A DNA stretch of 64,000 nucleotides from Microbacterium hydrocarbonoxydans (GCF_023715885.1 NZ_JAMBOY010000003.1:124001-188000); one strand, 5' to 3'. Counted from the first letter of the stretch, positions 25,682 through 33,902 are shown. The notes: a model not told the origin generated them from the letters alone. Translations and numbers: made by a program.

Positions 25682-27018
25682 CGCAGCTGTTCGCGCTGCA
25701 CAGCGCATACGCCCTCACGACGGCGGTCGCCGCGCTCGATGCCGGTCTGCTGGGCGATGACGAAGACCGGGTGCTCGTTCCCTTCGTCTCCGCCCGGGTG
25801 CCGGAGACCACCGTCGGCATCCTCCACGACCCGGCGCTCGCGGGCCTGCGCGCACGGTTCGACCGCATCGAGGATCTCGACGAGCTGCTGGGACCGCTGC
25901 ATCCGAGCGCGTGGAAGCCGGAGAAGGCCGAGCTTCCCGTGCTCGAGCGTCTGCTCACGCGCGCCTGGGGCCTCGACGGCGACGACCTCGAGATCCTCGT
26001 GCAGAGCCCTCAGGTCGCGCCGGCGCTGACGCTGATGCGGCTCTTCCCCCGTGCGCGGATCACCATAATGGGCGACGGGCTGATGACGTACTCGCCGCTG
26101 CGCGTGAAACTGCCCCACACGATCACCGCGCGCATCGGCCGAGTGGTGCACGCCGACGTCGTCCCGGGAGTGGCGCCGTTGGCGGCCTCGCCGAGCGCGA
26201 CGGTCGTGCCCGTCCCCGCCCAGGCATTCCGCCGTGCCCTGCTCGAGGCGGCTCCGGAGGAGGCGGTCGAGCACGGGGACGGCGACACCGTGCTCGTGCT
26301 CGGCCAGTATCTCGCCGCTCTCGGGCTCCTCTCGGATGCCGAGGAGGTCTCCCAGCAGCGGCAGATGATCGATCTCGCGGCACGGCGGCGACCGAGCCGG
26401 ATCGTGTTCAAACCGCATCCCTCCGCTCCGCCCCGGGTGACCGACGCGCTGCGTGAGCACGCGCGGTCAATGTCCGTCGAGTTCGTCGAGTACCGCGGCG
26501 GACTGTCGGCGGAGGTGCTCGCGGATCGCCTCGATGCACGCACCGTGATCGCCGGCTTCTCGACCGCGCTGCCGACCGTGCAGAGCGTGTTCGGTCGCGA
26601 CATCGACTCGGTCGGCACCGATGCCCTGCTGCGCCGACTCACCCCTTTCGAGAACAGCAACCGCATCCCCGCGACGATCGTCGACGTCCTCACCCGAGCG
26701 GACTCGCCGTATGGAGAACCGGCGCAGCTGCAGCTGCTGATCGACGCCGTGGGCTATGCCATGCAGCCGCTCGTGGCCGCGCACCTGCGTCCGCGCGCGG
26801 AGGCGCTGCTTCGCGGCATCCGCTCCGTCGATCGCGATCGCTACTTCTCGCCGCAGCGTCTGGCCGAGCTGCGTCTGCCCGGGGCGCCGCCGCCGAGCCT
26901 GATGGATCGCGCGCTGCGGCCGGCGGGCGGTGTCGGGCGGGTGGAGGAGCTTCGGCTCACCGCACTCGGCGCTCGACGCCGCATCGGACGCGCATGGCGC
27001 GTCCTGAGAGGACGATGA
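25678..27018 (+). CDS. Polysialyltransferase-like glycosyltransferase (PF07388 type)
   Basis: The 446-aa protein starts MTQLFALHSAYALTTAVAAL and contains ARITIMGDGLMTYSPL and the HP-type motif RIVFKPHPSAPP. The CMP-binding half continues with VIAGFSTALPTVQ, a layout that I associate with the alpha-2,8-polysialyltransferase-like family. It is the likely polymerase or transferase that uses the CMP-activated nonulosonic acid made by the next two genes. It begins inside the stop of the GT2 gene and its own stop overlaps the start of the cytidylyltransferase (ATGA), so the three are translationally coupled. No membrane helix is present, but a basic C-terminus (RLTALGARRRIGRAWRVLRGR region) could hold it at the membrane. 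Confidence 0.8.
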   Translation: MTQLFALHSAYALTTAVAALDAGLLGDDEDRVLVPFVSARVPETTVGILHDPALAGLRARFDRIEDLDELLGPLHPSAWKPEKAELPVLERLLTRAWGLDGDDLEILVQSPQVAPALTLMRLFPRARITIMGDGLMTYSPLRVKLPHTITARIGRVVHADVVPGVAPLAASPSATVVPVPAQAFRRALLEAAPEEAVEHGDGDTVLVLGQYLAALGLLSDAEEVSQQRQMIDLAARRRPSRIVFKPHPSAPPRVTDALREHARSMSVEFVEYRGGLSAEVLADRLDARTVIAGFSTALPTVQSVFGRDIDSVGTDALLRRLTPFENSNRIPATIVDVLTRADSPYGEPAQLQLLIDAVGYAMQPLVAAHLRPRAEALLRGIRSVDRDRYFSPQRLAELRLPGAPPPSLMDRALRPAGGVGRVEELRLTALGARRRIGRAWRVLRGR

Positions 27019-28202
27019 CGATGACGATGACGAAGACGGAGTCTGCGACGACGACCGGGCGCACGGTCGCGATCATCCCGGCACGAGGAGGATCGAAGGG
27101 CGTTCCGCGCAAGAACGTGCAGCGTGTGGGTGGAGTGCCGCTCATCGAGCGCGCGGTGCGCGCCGCCCTGGCCGCCGAGGGGATCGACCTCGTCGCGGTG
27201 TCGACCGACGACGCCGAGATCGCAGCGGTCGCGTCGGCCGCGGGAGCGGTGATCGTGCGACGACCCGACGAGCTCTCGGGAGATGCCGCATCGTCGGAGA
27301 GCGCGATCCTGCATGCGCTGGACGAGATCGAAGCCGCGGGGGAGCGGGTCGAAGTCGTGGCATTCCTGCAGGCCACGTCGCCGTTCATCCCCGCCGGGGC
27401 ACTCGCCGGTGCCGTGCGCGACATCAAGGACGACCGCGCCGACAGCGTGTTCTCGGCCTTCGAGACGTACGGATTCCTCTGGGCACGCACGGGCGACGAC
27501 GCGGCCGTCGCGATCAACCACGAGGCGGGGTACCGCCCGCGGCGCCAGGACCGCGAGCCGCACTATCTCGAGACCGGAGCGTTCTACGTCTTCCGGGCGG
27601 ACGGGTTCCGCGAGGCGCAGCACCGCTTCTTCGGCCGCATCCGCATCGCTGAGGTGCCCGAGTGGTCGGCCGTCGAGATCGACGACGCACAGCAGCTCGA
27701 GATCGCCCGCGCGCTCGCCGCCCTGCACGAGACGCCGGAGCGGATCCCCGTGCGCGCCGTCGTGACCGACTTCGACGGCGTGCACACCGACGACACCGCG
27801 AGCGTCGACGCCGACGGCATCGAGCGGGTCAGGGTGAGCCGCGAGGACGGCATGGGTGTCTCGCTGCTGCGAAAGGCCGGCATCCCGATGCTCATCCTCT
27901 CCACCGAGGTGAACGCGGTGGTGCGTGCCAGGGCCGAGAAGCTCCGGGTCCCGGTGCTGCACGGCATCGACGACAAGGAGTCGGCGCTGCGTGGGTGGGC
28001 CGAGGAGAACGGGATCGCGCTCGACGAGATCGCCTACCTCGGCAACGACGTCAACGACCTGCCGGCGATGCGGATCGTCGGGTGGCCCGTCGCGGTCGCG
28101 AACGCGCACCCGCGAGTCCTCGCCGAGGCGCGGGTCGTGCTGACGCGGCGGGGCGGCCGCGGTGCGGTGCGCGAGCTCGTCGAACGGGTGTTGCCCGCCT
28201 GA
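27015..28202 (+). CDS. neuA: CMP-nonulosonate synthetase fused to a KdsC-like HAD phosphatase
   Basis: The 395-aa protein has two domains. Residues about 18-235 are an acylneuraminate cytidylyltransferase with VAIIPARGGSKGVPRKN, the CTP loop, then AFLQATSPFIPAG and LETGAFYVF. Residues about 245-395 are a KdsC-type phosphatase with all four HAD motifs: DFDGVHTDD (I), LILSTEVNAV (II), the Lys in IDDKESAL (III) and YLGNDVNDLPAM (IV). This order also occurs in vertebrate CMAS. The phosphatase could remove the 9-phosphate before activation. Three ATG-ACG repeats open the gene; ATG 27015 overlaps the previous TGA and has GAGAGG upstream. Confidence 0.9.
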   Translation: MTMTMTKTESATTTGRTVAIIPARGGSKGVPRKNVQRVGGVPLIERAVRAALAAEGIDLVAVSTDDAEIAAVASAAGAVIVRRPDELSGDAASSESAILHALDEIEAAGERVEVVAFLQATSPFIPAGALAGAVRDIKDDRADSVFSAFETYGFLWARTGDDAAVAINHEAGYRPRRQDREPHYLETGAFYVFRADGFREAQHRFFGRIRIAEVPEWSAVEIDDAQQLEIARALAALHETPERIPVRAVVTDFDGVHTDDTASVDADGIERVRVSREDGMGVSLLRKAGIPMLILSTEVNAVVRARAEKLRVPVLHGIDDKESALRGWAEENGIALDEIAYLGNDVNDLPAMRIVGWPVAVANAHPRVLAEARVVLTRRGGRGAVRELVERVLPA

Positions 28203-28215
28203 CGGGTGCCGGTAA

Positions 28216-28260
28216 CCCTCCTGTCGCGCGGTGTTCACTCGCGGCGCGTACCCAGGAGGG
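28216..28260 (+). promoter_or_regulatory. Intercistronic stem-loop upstream of neuB
   Basis: CCCTCCTG (28216-28223) is a perfect complement of CAGGAGGG (28253-28260), with 29 bases between that themselves contain GC-rich complementary words. The right arm holds an AGGAGGG word that is not used as the neuB ribosome site (GGAGG before 28287). The loop may stabilise or attenuate the transcript between neuA and neuB. Confidence 0.45.
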
Positions 28261-28286
28261 AAGGCCATTCGACGACCGGAGGAACC

Positions 28287-29159
28287 ATGACTGTCAGCAT
28301 CGGATCGCGCGTCATCGGAGGCGGTCGTCCCGCCTACGTCATCGCCGAGATCGGCCTGAACCACAACGGCGACGTCGACATCGCCAAGCGCCTCATCGAC
28401 GTCGCAGCGAAGGCCGGGGCGGACGCCGTGAAGTTCCAGAAGCGCACGCCGGAGATCTCGACGCCCGAGCATATGCGCGACGTCATGCGCGAGACGCCAT
28501 GGGGGACCATGACCTACTTCGAGTACCGGCATCGCATCGAGTTCGGTCGCGACGAGTACGTCGAGATCGGCGACCACGCCACGATGCTCGGGCTCGACTG
28601 GTTCGCCTCGCCGTGGGACGTGCCCAGCGTCGAGTTCCTCGAAGACCTGAACGTGGTCGCGCACAAGGTCGCGTCGGCGAGCCTCACCGACACCGAGCTG
28701 CTCGTGGCGCTGCGTGAGACCGGCAAGCCGATCATCCTGTCGACGGGTATGTCGACCATCGAGCAGATCGATCGGGCGCTCGACACCCTGGGCACCGACC
28801 GGGTCGTTCTCATGCACGCCACGTCGACCTACCCGCTGGAGCCCGAGGAGGCGAACCTGCGGATGATCTCGACGCTGCGGGACCGGTACGCCGGCGTCCC
28901 TGTCGGCTATTCGGGCCACGAACGCGGGCTGCAGATCTCTCTCGCCGCCGTCGCGCTCGGCGCCGTCGCGGTCGAGCGCCACATCACCCTCGACCGCACC
29001 ATGTGGGGCTCCGACCACGCGGCTTCCCTCGAGCCCACGGGGCTGGAGCACCTCGTGCGCGACATCCGCGTGATCGAGAAGGCGCTCGGCGACGGCGTCA
29101 AGCGCGTCTTCGACAGCGAGCGCGCCCCGATGGCCAAGCTGCGTCGCGTCCCGGCGTGA
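28287..29159 (+). CDS. neuB: NeuB-type nonulosonic acid (sialate/Kdn) synthase without SAF domain
   Basis: The 290-aa TIM-barrel enzyme condenses a mannose-type sugar with phosphoenolpyruvate. It shows YVIAEIGLNHNGDVDIAKRL, ADAVKFQKRTP, HKVASASLTDTELL, ILSTGMSTIEQI, the metal-site His in GYSGHERG and ERHITLDRTMWGSDHAAS. Standard NeuB proteins are about 340 residues, with a C-terminal SAF (antifreeze-like) domain that reads the N-acyl group. Here the chain ends right after the barrel (KLRRVPA). With no NeuC epimerase nearby and a phosphatase fused to NeuA, the product may be Kdn-9-phosphate from mannose-6-phosphate. GGAGG precedes the ATG; the next gene starts inside its stop. Confidence 0.9.
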   Translation: MTVSIGSRVIGGGRPAYVIAEIGLNHNGDVDIAKRLIDVAAKAGADAVKFQKRTPEISTPEHMRDVMRETPWGTMTYFEYRHRIEFGRDEYVEIGDHATMLGLDWFASPWDVPSVEFLEDLNVVAHKVASASLTDTELLVALRETGKPIILSTGMSTIEQIDRALDTLGTDRVVLMHATSTYPLEPEEANLRMISTLRDRYAGVPVGYSGHERGLQISLAAVALGAVAVERHITLDRTMWGSDHAASLEPTGLEHLVRDIRVIEKALGDGVKRVFDSERAPMAKLRRVPA

Positions 29160-30577
29160 GCGGAGCCGGGGGCGTGAGCGTGGGCGTGCGCGGGTCGCTG
29201 CGGGTCGTCGCGATCGCCGACGCCGATTCGTTCGTGAAGTGGTCGGCGTCTCTGCTGGGCGGTGTGGACGGCATCCATCGCCATCTCCTCGTCGTGCGGA
29301 CGCCGCTCACCGCCAGCGTCGAGCAGCAGCGCGCGGCACTGACCGGCACCGGGATGCAGGAGCACGACGTGACGCGCCTCGGCTTCGCCGCCGTGCAGGC
29401 ATGGCTCGAGGGGCAGCGGCCGGATGTCGTGTTGCTCGCCGGACGCGGGCCGTTCGTCCGGCTTCTCGGACGCGTGATCGATCGCCTCTCCCGACGACCG
29501 GTGGTGGTGGCCGGCCTCCCTGGAATGGCCATTCCGGCGCAACGCGGCGCGCTCGACTACCGCCGTCACGCCGACCTGCTCGTCGTGCACTCGCATCGCG
29601 AGGAGCGTGCGTTCGCCGAGCTCGGGCGACGCATCGGGGTCGAGCTGCCGACGGCGCTCGCGACGCTGCCGTTCGCGCGACCTCGATCGCGGATGCTGGC
29701 GCTCGACCGTGCACGCGTGCTCGCCGCCGGAGCGGCCCGACCCGGCAACACCGTGCTCGCCGATCGGCCGCCCTCGGTCGAGTCCCGGGCGAAGCGCGAG
29801 CCGGCCACCGACATCGTCTTCGCGGCTCAGGCTCTCGTGCCGACCGCGCGGGAGGAGCGCGCCGAGATCGTCGCCACCCTCGTCCGGGCCGCGGAGGCGG
29901 ACCCTGAGCGTCGGGTCGTGGTCAAGCTGCGGTCGCGGCCGGGGGAGTCCGAGACCCACCTCGAGCGCGATCCGTACCTCGACCTGCTGCCCGACCGCCG
30001 ACCCGGCAACCTCGTGGTGTCGTACGACTCCATGGCACAGGCGCTGTCGACCGCGGCCGGTCTCGTGACCGTCAGCTCGACCGCGGCCGTCGAGGCGGTG
30101 GCACTCGGCATCCCGGTCATCGCCCTCGACTCGTTCGGGGTGAGCAAGAGCCTGCTGAACACGGTCTTCGTCGGGAGCGGTCTGCTGGGCGGACGCAGCG
30201 AGGTCGTGGCGGGCCGGTTCCGGCATCCGCACGCCGACTGGCTGCGCGACAACTACTTCCATCCGGCGGCCGAGTCCACGTGGTGGAGCCGCGTCGAGGA
30301 GCTCGTGGCGCAGCGCCGCGCCGGTCGGCTGCCGGCCCGCACGGTGCCCGCGCCGCGCGGGGGAGCGCTGCACGAGGCGTGGCATCGCGCGAGCGTGCTC
30401 GGCCGGGAGGACCGCTCGGTGAGCGGCACCGCGGCGCTCGCGCTCGGCGTGCCGGCGACGGCGGCTCTCGGGCGGGTGCGACGTGGACGAGTGCCGTCGG
30501 GCGGCGGCACCTGGGCCGACCCGATGACCGACTTCACACTCGAACCCAACCCGTTCCACGACTCGATCCGCCGCTGA
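29156..30577 (+). CDS. DUF6716-like putative glycosyltransferase
   Basis: The 473-aa protein closes the glycan operon. It has a GT-B-like pattern: LRVVAIADADSFVKWSASLL at the start, RPDVVLLAGRGPFVRLLGRV, VVVAGLPGMAIPAQRGA, then in the second half RVVVKLRSRPGESETHLE and GLVTVSSTAAVEAVALGIPVIALD, the usual donor-binding region of such enzymes. I recall this as DUF6716, seen near sialic-acid genes in Microbacteriaceae. It may prime or extend the nonulosonate polymer. GTG 29156 overlaps the neuB stop (GTGA); GTG 29174 and 29180 are alternatives, with GGAG at 29162-29165 before them. Confidence 0.75.
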   Translation: MSGAGGVSVGVRGSLRVVAIADADSFVKWSASLLGGVDGIHRHLLVVRTPLTASVEQQRAALTGTGMQEHDVTRLGFAAVQAWLEGQRPDVVLLAGRGPFVRLLGRVIDRLSRRPVVVAGLPGMAIPAQRGALDYRRHADLLVVHSHREERAFAELGRRIGVELPTALATLPFARPRSRMLALDRARVLAAGAARPGNTVLADRPPSVESRAKREPATDIVFAAQALVPTAREERAEIVATLVRAAEADPERRVVVKLRSRPGESETHLERDPYLDLLPDRRPGNLVVSYDSMAQALSTAAGLVTVSSTAAVEAVALGIPVIALDSFGVSKSLLNTVFVGSGLLGGRSEVVAGRFRHPHADWLRDNYFHPAAESTWWSRVEELVAQRRAGRLPARTVPAPRGGALHEAWHRASVLGREDRSVSGTAALALGVPATAALGRVRRGRVPSGGGTWADPMTDFTLEPNPFHDSIRR

Positions 30578-30617
30578 CGGTCGGGCGCGCGTCGGCCTCG
30601 ACGCCCCCGCTCCCGCA

Positions 30618-31553
30618 TCACGCTTCTGAGCGACGACCCGGAAGGATCGACGGCGGATTCGCATCGTTCCACCGCTGGAAGGTCTGCAGGAGCCAGAACC
30701 ACGCGAACAGCAGCAGCGCGACGACCTCGCCGATCAGCACGGCCGGCGTCTCGCCGAACACCTGCCGGAACAGCACGGCTGCGGCGAGGAACAGCAGGTC
30801 GACGATGAGCAGCCCGGCGATCCAGCGGTAGATCGAGCGCCGGCGCGGCGTGGGTGCAGTCTCACCGGGTTCCAGCGGCCCACCCGCATAGAGGATCGGC
30901 ACGGCGGAGAAGACCCCGAAGAACGCGAGCGTGGCGACGAAATGGATGCTGTGCACCGGCCAGAAGTTGAAGGGGAAGCTCTCGTTCAGCGACGGGACGA
31001 ACGCGAGTGCCGTCACGACGGATGCCGTCGCGACCGCGATCACCGAGACGAGGACCGCCGAGCGGTTCGGCGTGCGCGTGCGCGCCCGGATGACGGCGGT
31101 CACGATCACGGTCGCGACCACGATGATCGCGTACACCGCGATGCCGGCCTTCGCCGATTCCACGGCGCCGGCCGGAATGCAGTCCATCGCGGCGGGGCAG
31201 GGGAGGTGCCCCTCGGCGCGCGTGTCGGCGATCCCCGTGGGCACGATCGCGATGAGCGGCGCGAACACGGCGCAGACGTCGAGCAGCGTCGTCGCTCGAT
31301 TGCGGCCGGACAGCGCGAGCAGCGCCACGGAGACCGCGATGAGCGTGCCTGTGAAGACGTCGCGCATCGGTGTGTAGAACGCGTGACTGATCGACGGGAG
31401 CGGGTGCCAGCCGAACTGGAGCGGCTCCCAGACGACGATGACGCTCTGGAGCGAGACGGCGACCAGCAGGGCGACGACGACGAGCACGAGCGACAGTCGC
31501 AGGTACCGGTGCGTCTTCTGGCCGGTCGTGGTGAAGTCGTCGTCGGCGGCCAT
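30618..31553 (-). CDS. Polytopic membrane protein of unknown function, 311 aa
   Basis: The protein has about seven hydrophobic helices: near residues 22-45, 65-85, 90-110, 135-158, 170-190, 200-225 and 245-290. Extracellular loops include LQFGWHPLPSISHAFYTPMRD and a Cys pair in HLPCPAAMDCIPAG that could form a disulfide. It is rich in Val, Ala and Ile and ends in a cytoplasmic SILPGRRSEA. It resembles DUF998-type proteins loosely. ATG 31553 has TAGCGT at 31561-31566 (minus strand) seven bases upstream. It converges on the glycan operon and is probably independent of it. Confidence 0.7.
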   Translation of the reverse strand: MAADDDFTTTGQKTHRYLRLSLVLVVVALLVAVSLQSVIVVWEPLQFGWHPLPSISHAFYTPMRDVFTGTLIAVSVALLALSGRNRATTLLDVCAVFAPLIAIVPTGIADTRAEGHLPCPAAMDCIPAGAVESAKAGIAVYAIIVVATVIVTAVIRARTRTPNRSAVLVSVIAVATASVVTALAFVPSLNESFPFNFWPVHSIHFVATLAFFGVFSAVPILYAGGPLEPGETAPTPRRRSIYRWIAGLLIVDLLFLAAAVLFRQVFGETPAVLIGEVVALLLFAWFWLLQTFQRWNDANPPSILPGRRSEA

Positions 31554-31699
31554 GCCCGTGACGCTACACCGGTGTTCCGCGTCGTCTCCTGGTCACGCGC
31601 CGACGCTCACCGTCACGGGAAGAAACGTCCCGACACGCGGCGTCAATCCCTCGGCGGATGCTGGTGTTCGTGAGCACGCCCCGGTAGCGTCGACCCCAT

Positions 31700-31775
31700 C
31701 GCGGCGATCCGGGCGGTCCCGGGCCTCAGCTCATACCTGACGGCGTTGCGGGTTCGACTCCCGCCGTCGCGTCCA
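31700..31775 (+). tRNA. tRNA-Met(CAT)-like sequence with degenerate 5' half
   Basis: The 76 bases end in CCA and have a perfect T arm (GCGGG-TTCGACT-CCCGC, 31748-31764). The acceptor arms CGCGGCG (31700-31706) and CGTCGCG (31765-31771) pair with one G-U. The seven-base anticodon loop CTCATAC (31730-31736) reads CAT, with four of five stem pairs. Against a working tRNA: position 8 is A, the D arm lacks conserved A14 and A21, and the discriminator is T. It may be a tRNA relic, a tRNA-like RNA or an old integration site. An alternative hairpin GACGGCG/CGCCGTC overlaps it. Confidence 0.35.
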
Positions 31776-31848
31776 CTCTCGGATCACGCGATTGCACCCG
31801 TAACCGACTCCTCGACCTTCATGCCGTGGGGTGCCGCTCCCAAGAAGA

Positions 31849-31899
31849 TGTCGGCTATCCCCTGAGGGAAGAGGTCCCCTGGACCTCTTTTCGCCGACA
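31849..31899. ncRNA. Three-stem structured element with terminator-like hairpin
   Basis: An outer stem TGTCGGC (31849-31855)/GCCGACA (31893-31899) encloses a small hairpin TCCC-CTGA-GGGA (31858-31869) and a strong hairpin AGAGGTCC-CCT-GGACCTCT (31870-31888). The strong hairpin is followed by TTTT at 31888-31891 on the plus strand. As a plus-strand terminator it would close a transcript covering the tRNA-like sequence. On the minus strand it lies 32 bases after the TetR stop. The nested architecture suggests a structured RNA rather than a plain terminator. Confidence 0.45.
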
Positions 31900-31930
31900 C
31901 CTCGAGGTTAGTAGCAGCATCCGACCTCCG

Positions 31931-32542
31931 TCAGCCGTCGCCGGCGAGCCGCTTCTCGATCGGATCCCACCCGCCCTCGAGCACGGCGAAGCCGGCCTCG
32001 AGCGTCGCGAGCTGGTCGTCGCTGTCGGTCACGAGCAGCTGCATCTGCAGAACGAAACGGGCGAACACGCGGATCTCGGCGGTGGGTGCGTCGAGGCCGA
32101 GCTCGTCGGCGATGGCCTCGGCGAGAGCATCCTCGTGGCGCAGCCACATCTTCGCGGCGTAGTCGCGCAGCGCGGGGGTCTCGTTGAGGAAGCGCATGAA
32201 GGTGCGCGCGACGTCTTCCCCGTGCTCATCCAGATTCAGCCCGATCTCACCGCGGTAGAAGTCGTGGATGGCTCGGCTGATCGTCACACCGTCCGCCCGG
32301 TCGCGTACGGCGGCGACGAGGCGATCTCGCTGCTCGTCGTCCTCGTCGAAGACGAGCGCCTCCTTCTGCGGGAAGTGCGCGAACACGGTCGTGGGTGAGA
32401 CATCGGCCGCGTCGGCCACCTCCCGGATGCTGACGTTGTCGAATCCGCGCTCCAGGAACATCATCGTCGCCACGTCGGAGATGTTCTTGCGGGTCGCGGC
32501 CTTCTTGCGTTCGCGGCGGCCCATCGGCTCGGCAATCATCAT
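31931..32542 (-). CDS. TetR family transcriptional repressor
   Basis: The 203-aa protein has an N-terminal TetR HTH (RKNISDVATMMFLERGFDNV, then SIREVADAADVSPTTVFAHFPQKEALV) and a divergent C-terminal ligand domain. It is divergent from an MFS drug-efflux-type gene 70 bases away and is most likely its repressor, released by the pump substrate. ATG 32542 is chosen because TAAGCT at 32549-32554 (minus strand) is six bases upstream, giving a leaderless message; a GTG at 32548 would overlap that spacing. Confidence 0.9.
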   Translation of the reverse strand: MMIAEPMGRRERKKAATRKNISDVATMMFLERGFDNVSIREVADAADVSPTTVFAHFPQKEALVFDEDDEQRDRLVAAVRDRADGVTISRAIHDFYRGEIGLNLDEHGEDVARTFMRFLNETPALRDYAAKMWLRHEDALAEAIADELGLDAPTAEIRVFARFVLQMQLLVTDSDDQLATLEAGFAVLEGGWDPIEKRLAGDG

Positions 32543-32548
32543 GTCCAC

Positions 32549-32612
32549 AGCTTATCGTGAAGCGGGTACAAAACTGGCTTGACACCAAAGCTGGTATTGA
32601 TACAGTTACGAA
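32549..32612. promoter_or_regulatory. Divergent TetR/MFS promoter region
   Basis: For the pump, TTGACA (32579-32584) and TACAGT (32601-32606) have a 16-base spacer, and the transcript would start at the GTG 32613. For the regulator, TAAGCT on the minus strand (32549-32554) is six bases before its ATG. Two direct words, CAAAACTGG and CAAAGCTGG, and an ACCA-N4-TGGT inverted repeat lie between the boxes and are candidates for the TetR site. Confidence 0.6.
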
Positions 32613-33902
32613 GTGACTTCACTCAACTCGCCGGCGCGCAGCGACAAGCGCGCCTGGGTCATGCTCATCGTCCTCACGATGCTCACCGTCATCGGCATGA
32701 CCGTCGTCCTCCCCGTGCTGCCTTTCGTCGTGCTGCAGTACGTCACCCACGAGCACGATCTCGCCCTCTGGGTCGGCGTGCTCGAGGCGATCAACGGACT
32801 CTGCGCGTTCCTCGTCGCGCCGTTCCTCGGCCGGCTCTCCGACCGCTTCGGCCGCCGCCCGGTCATCATCGCCGCGGCGTTCGGCGCGGCCTTCTCGATG
32901 GTGCTGTTCGGCATCGGGGGCGCCGTCTGGGTGCTCGTGCTCGCCCGCGTCATCCAGGGCCTCACGGCCGGCGACCTACCGGCGCTCTTCGCCTACCTCG
33001 CCGACATCACCCCGCCTGAGAAGCGCGCGCAGCGCTTCGGCCTGCTCGGCGCGCTCTCGGGCATCGGCATGATGCTCGGCCCGGCCATCGGCGGCCTCCT
33101 CGCCGCGGTGAGCCTGCAGCTGCCCGTGTTCCTCACGGCGGCGGTGTCGCTCGTGATCGCGATCCTCAGCCTGTTCCTCCTGCCCGAGAGCCTGAAGCCC
33201 GAGAACCGCATCTCCGAGATCCGCGCGCGCGACGTGCAGCCCTTCGCCGTCTTCAAGAACGCGTTCGCCAGGAAGGAGCTGCGCGCCCTCATGATCGGCT
33301 TCGGCCTGCTGGCCCTGCCGTTCGGGTTCTTCGTGAACAACTTCAGCGTTCTCGCGCTCGACTCGATCCAGTGGGGGCCGACACAGATCGGCCTCCTCAC
33401 CGCCGGCGTCGGCATCATCGACATCCTGATCCAGGGCGTCCTGCTCGGCATCCTGCTCCCGCGCATCGGCGAGAGGGGCGTGATCGTGAGCGGCATCGTC
33501 GCGCAGATGATCGGGCTCGCCGGCCTCGCGATCGTCGCGTCGGTTATCGCCCAGCCCTGGGTGTTCATCGTCGGCGCCCTCCTGCTGGCCGCCGGACAGG
33601 GTGCCTCGCAGGCTGCGATGGACGGCGCGATGTCGAACGTGGTCGGCGACGACGAGCAGGGATGGCTCGGCGGAGCGACCCAGTCGCTCAACGCCGCCAT
33701 GAGCACCGTCGCCCCGCTCATCGCCGCCGCGCTCTACACGACCGTCAGCCACGCGGCGCCCTACTGGCTCGGCGTCGCCCTCATGATCGTCGCGGCGATC
33801 GTCGTCGGCCGTGCGCACATCGCGAACACGGCGAAGCGGCACGCAGGTCCCGTCGACGACGAGCCCGCCCCCGCGGAGCCGGTGGCCGCGGGGATCCGCT
33901 GA
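32613..33902 (+). CDS. MFS efflux transporter, Tet/DHA1 type
   Basis: The 429-aa protein has 12 predicted membrane helices. The MFS motif A loop is FLGRLSDRFGRRPVII (between helices 2 and 3), and motif C-like GALSGIGMMLGPAIGGLLA in helix 5 identifies a proton-driven drug antiporter. The N-terminal half resembles TetA-type pumps. It is divergent from and probably repressed by the TetR protein at 31931. GTG 32613 is at the predicted transcript start, so the message is leaderless. Substrate is unknown; a lipophilic drug or endogenous metabolite is likely. Confidence 0.9.
   Translation: MTSLNSPARSDKRAWVMLIVLTMLTVIGMTVVLPVLPFVVLQYVTHEHDLALWVGVLEAINGLCAFLVAPFLGRLSDRFGRRPVIIAAAFGAAFSMVLFGIGGAVWVLVLARVIQGLTAGDLPALFAYLADITPPEKRAQRFGLLGALSGIGMMLGPAIGGLLAAVSLQLPVFLTAAVSLVIAILSLFLLPESLKPENRISEIRARDVQPFAVFKNAFARKELRALMIGFGLLALPFGFFVNNFSVLALDSIQWGPTQIGLLTAGVGIIDILIQGVLLGILLPRIGERGVIVSGIVAQMIGLAGLAIVASVIAQPWVFIVGALLLAAGQGASQAAMDGAMSNVVGDDEQGWLGGATQSLNAAMSTVAPLIAAALYTTVSHAAPYWLGVALMIVAAIVVGRAHIANTAKRHAGPVDDEPAPAEPVAAGIR

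Noticed and set aside
31400..31775. tmRNA (ssrA) ending at the tRNA-like 3' end
   Set aside because: No matching 5' tRNA-like half or tag frame at the expected distance; that stretch is coding for the membrane protein.
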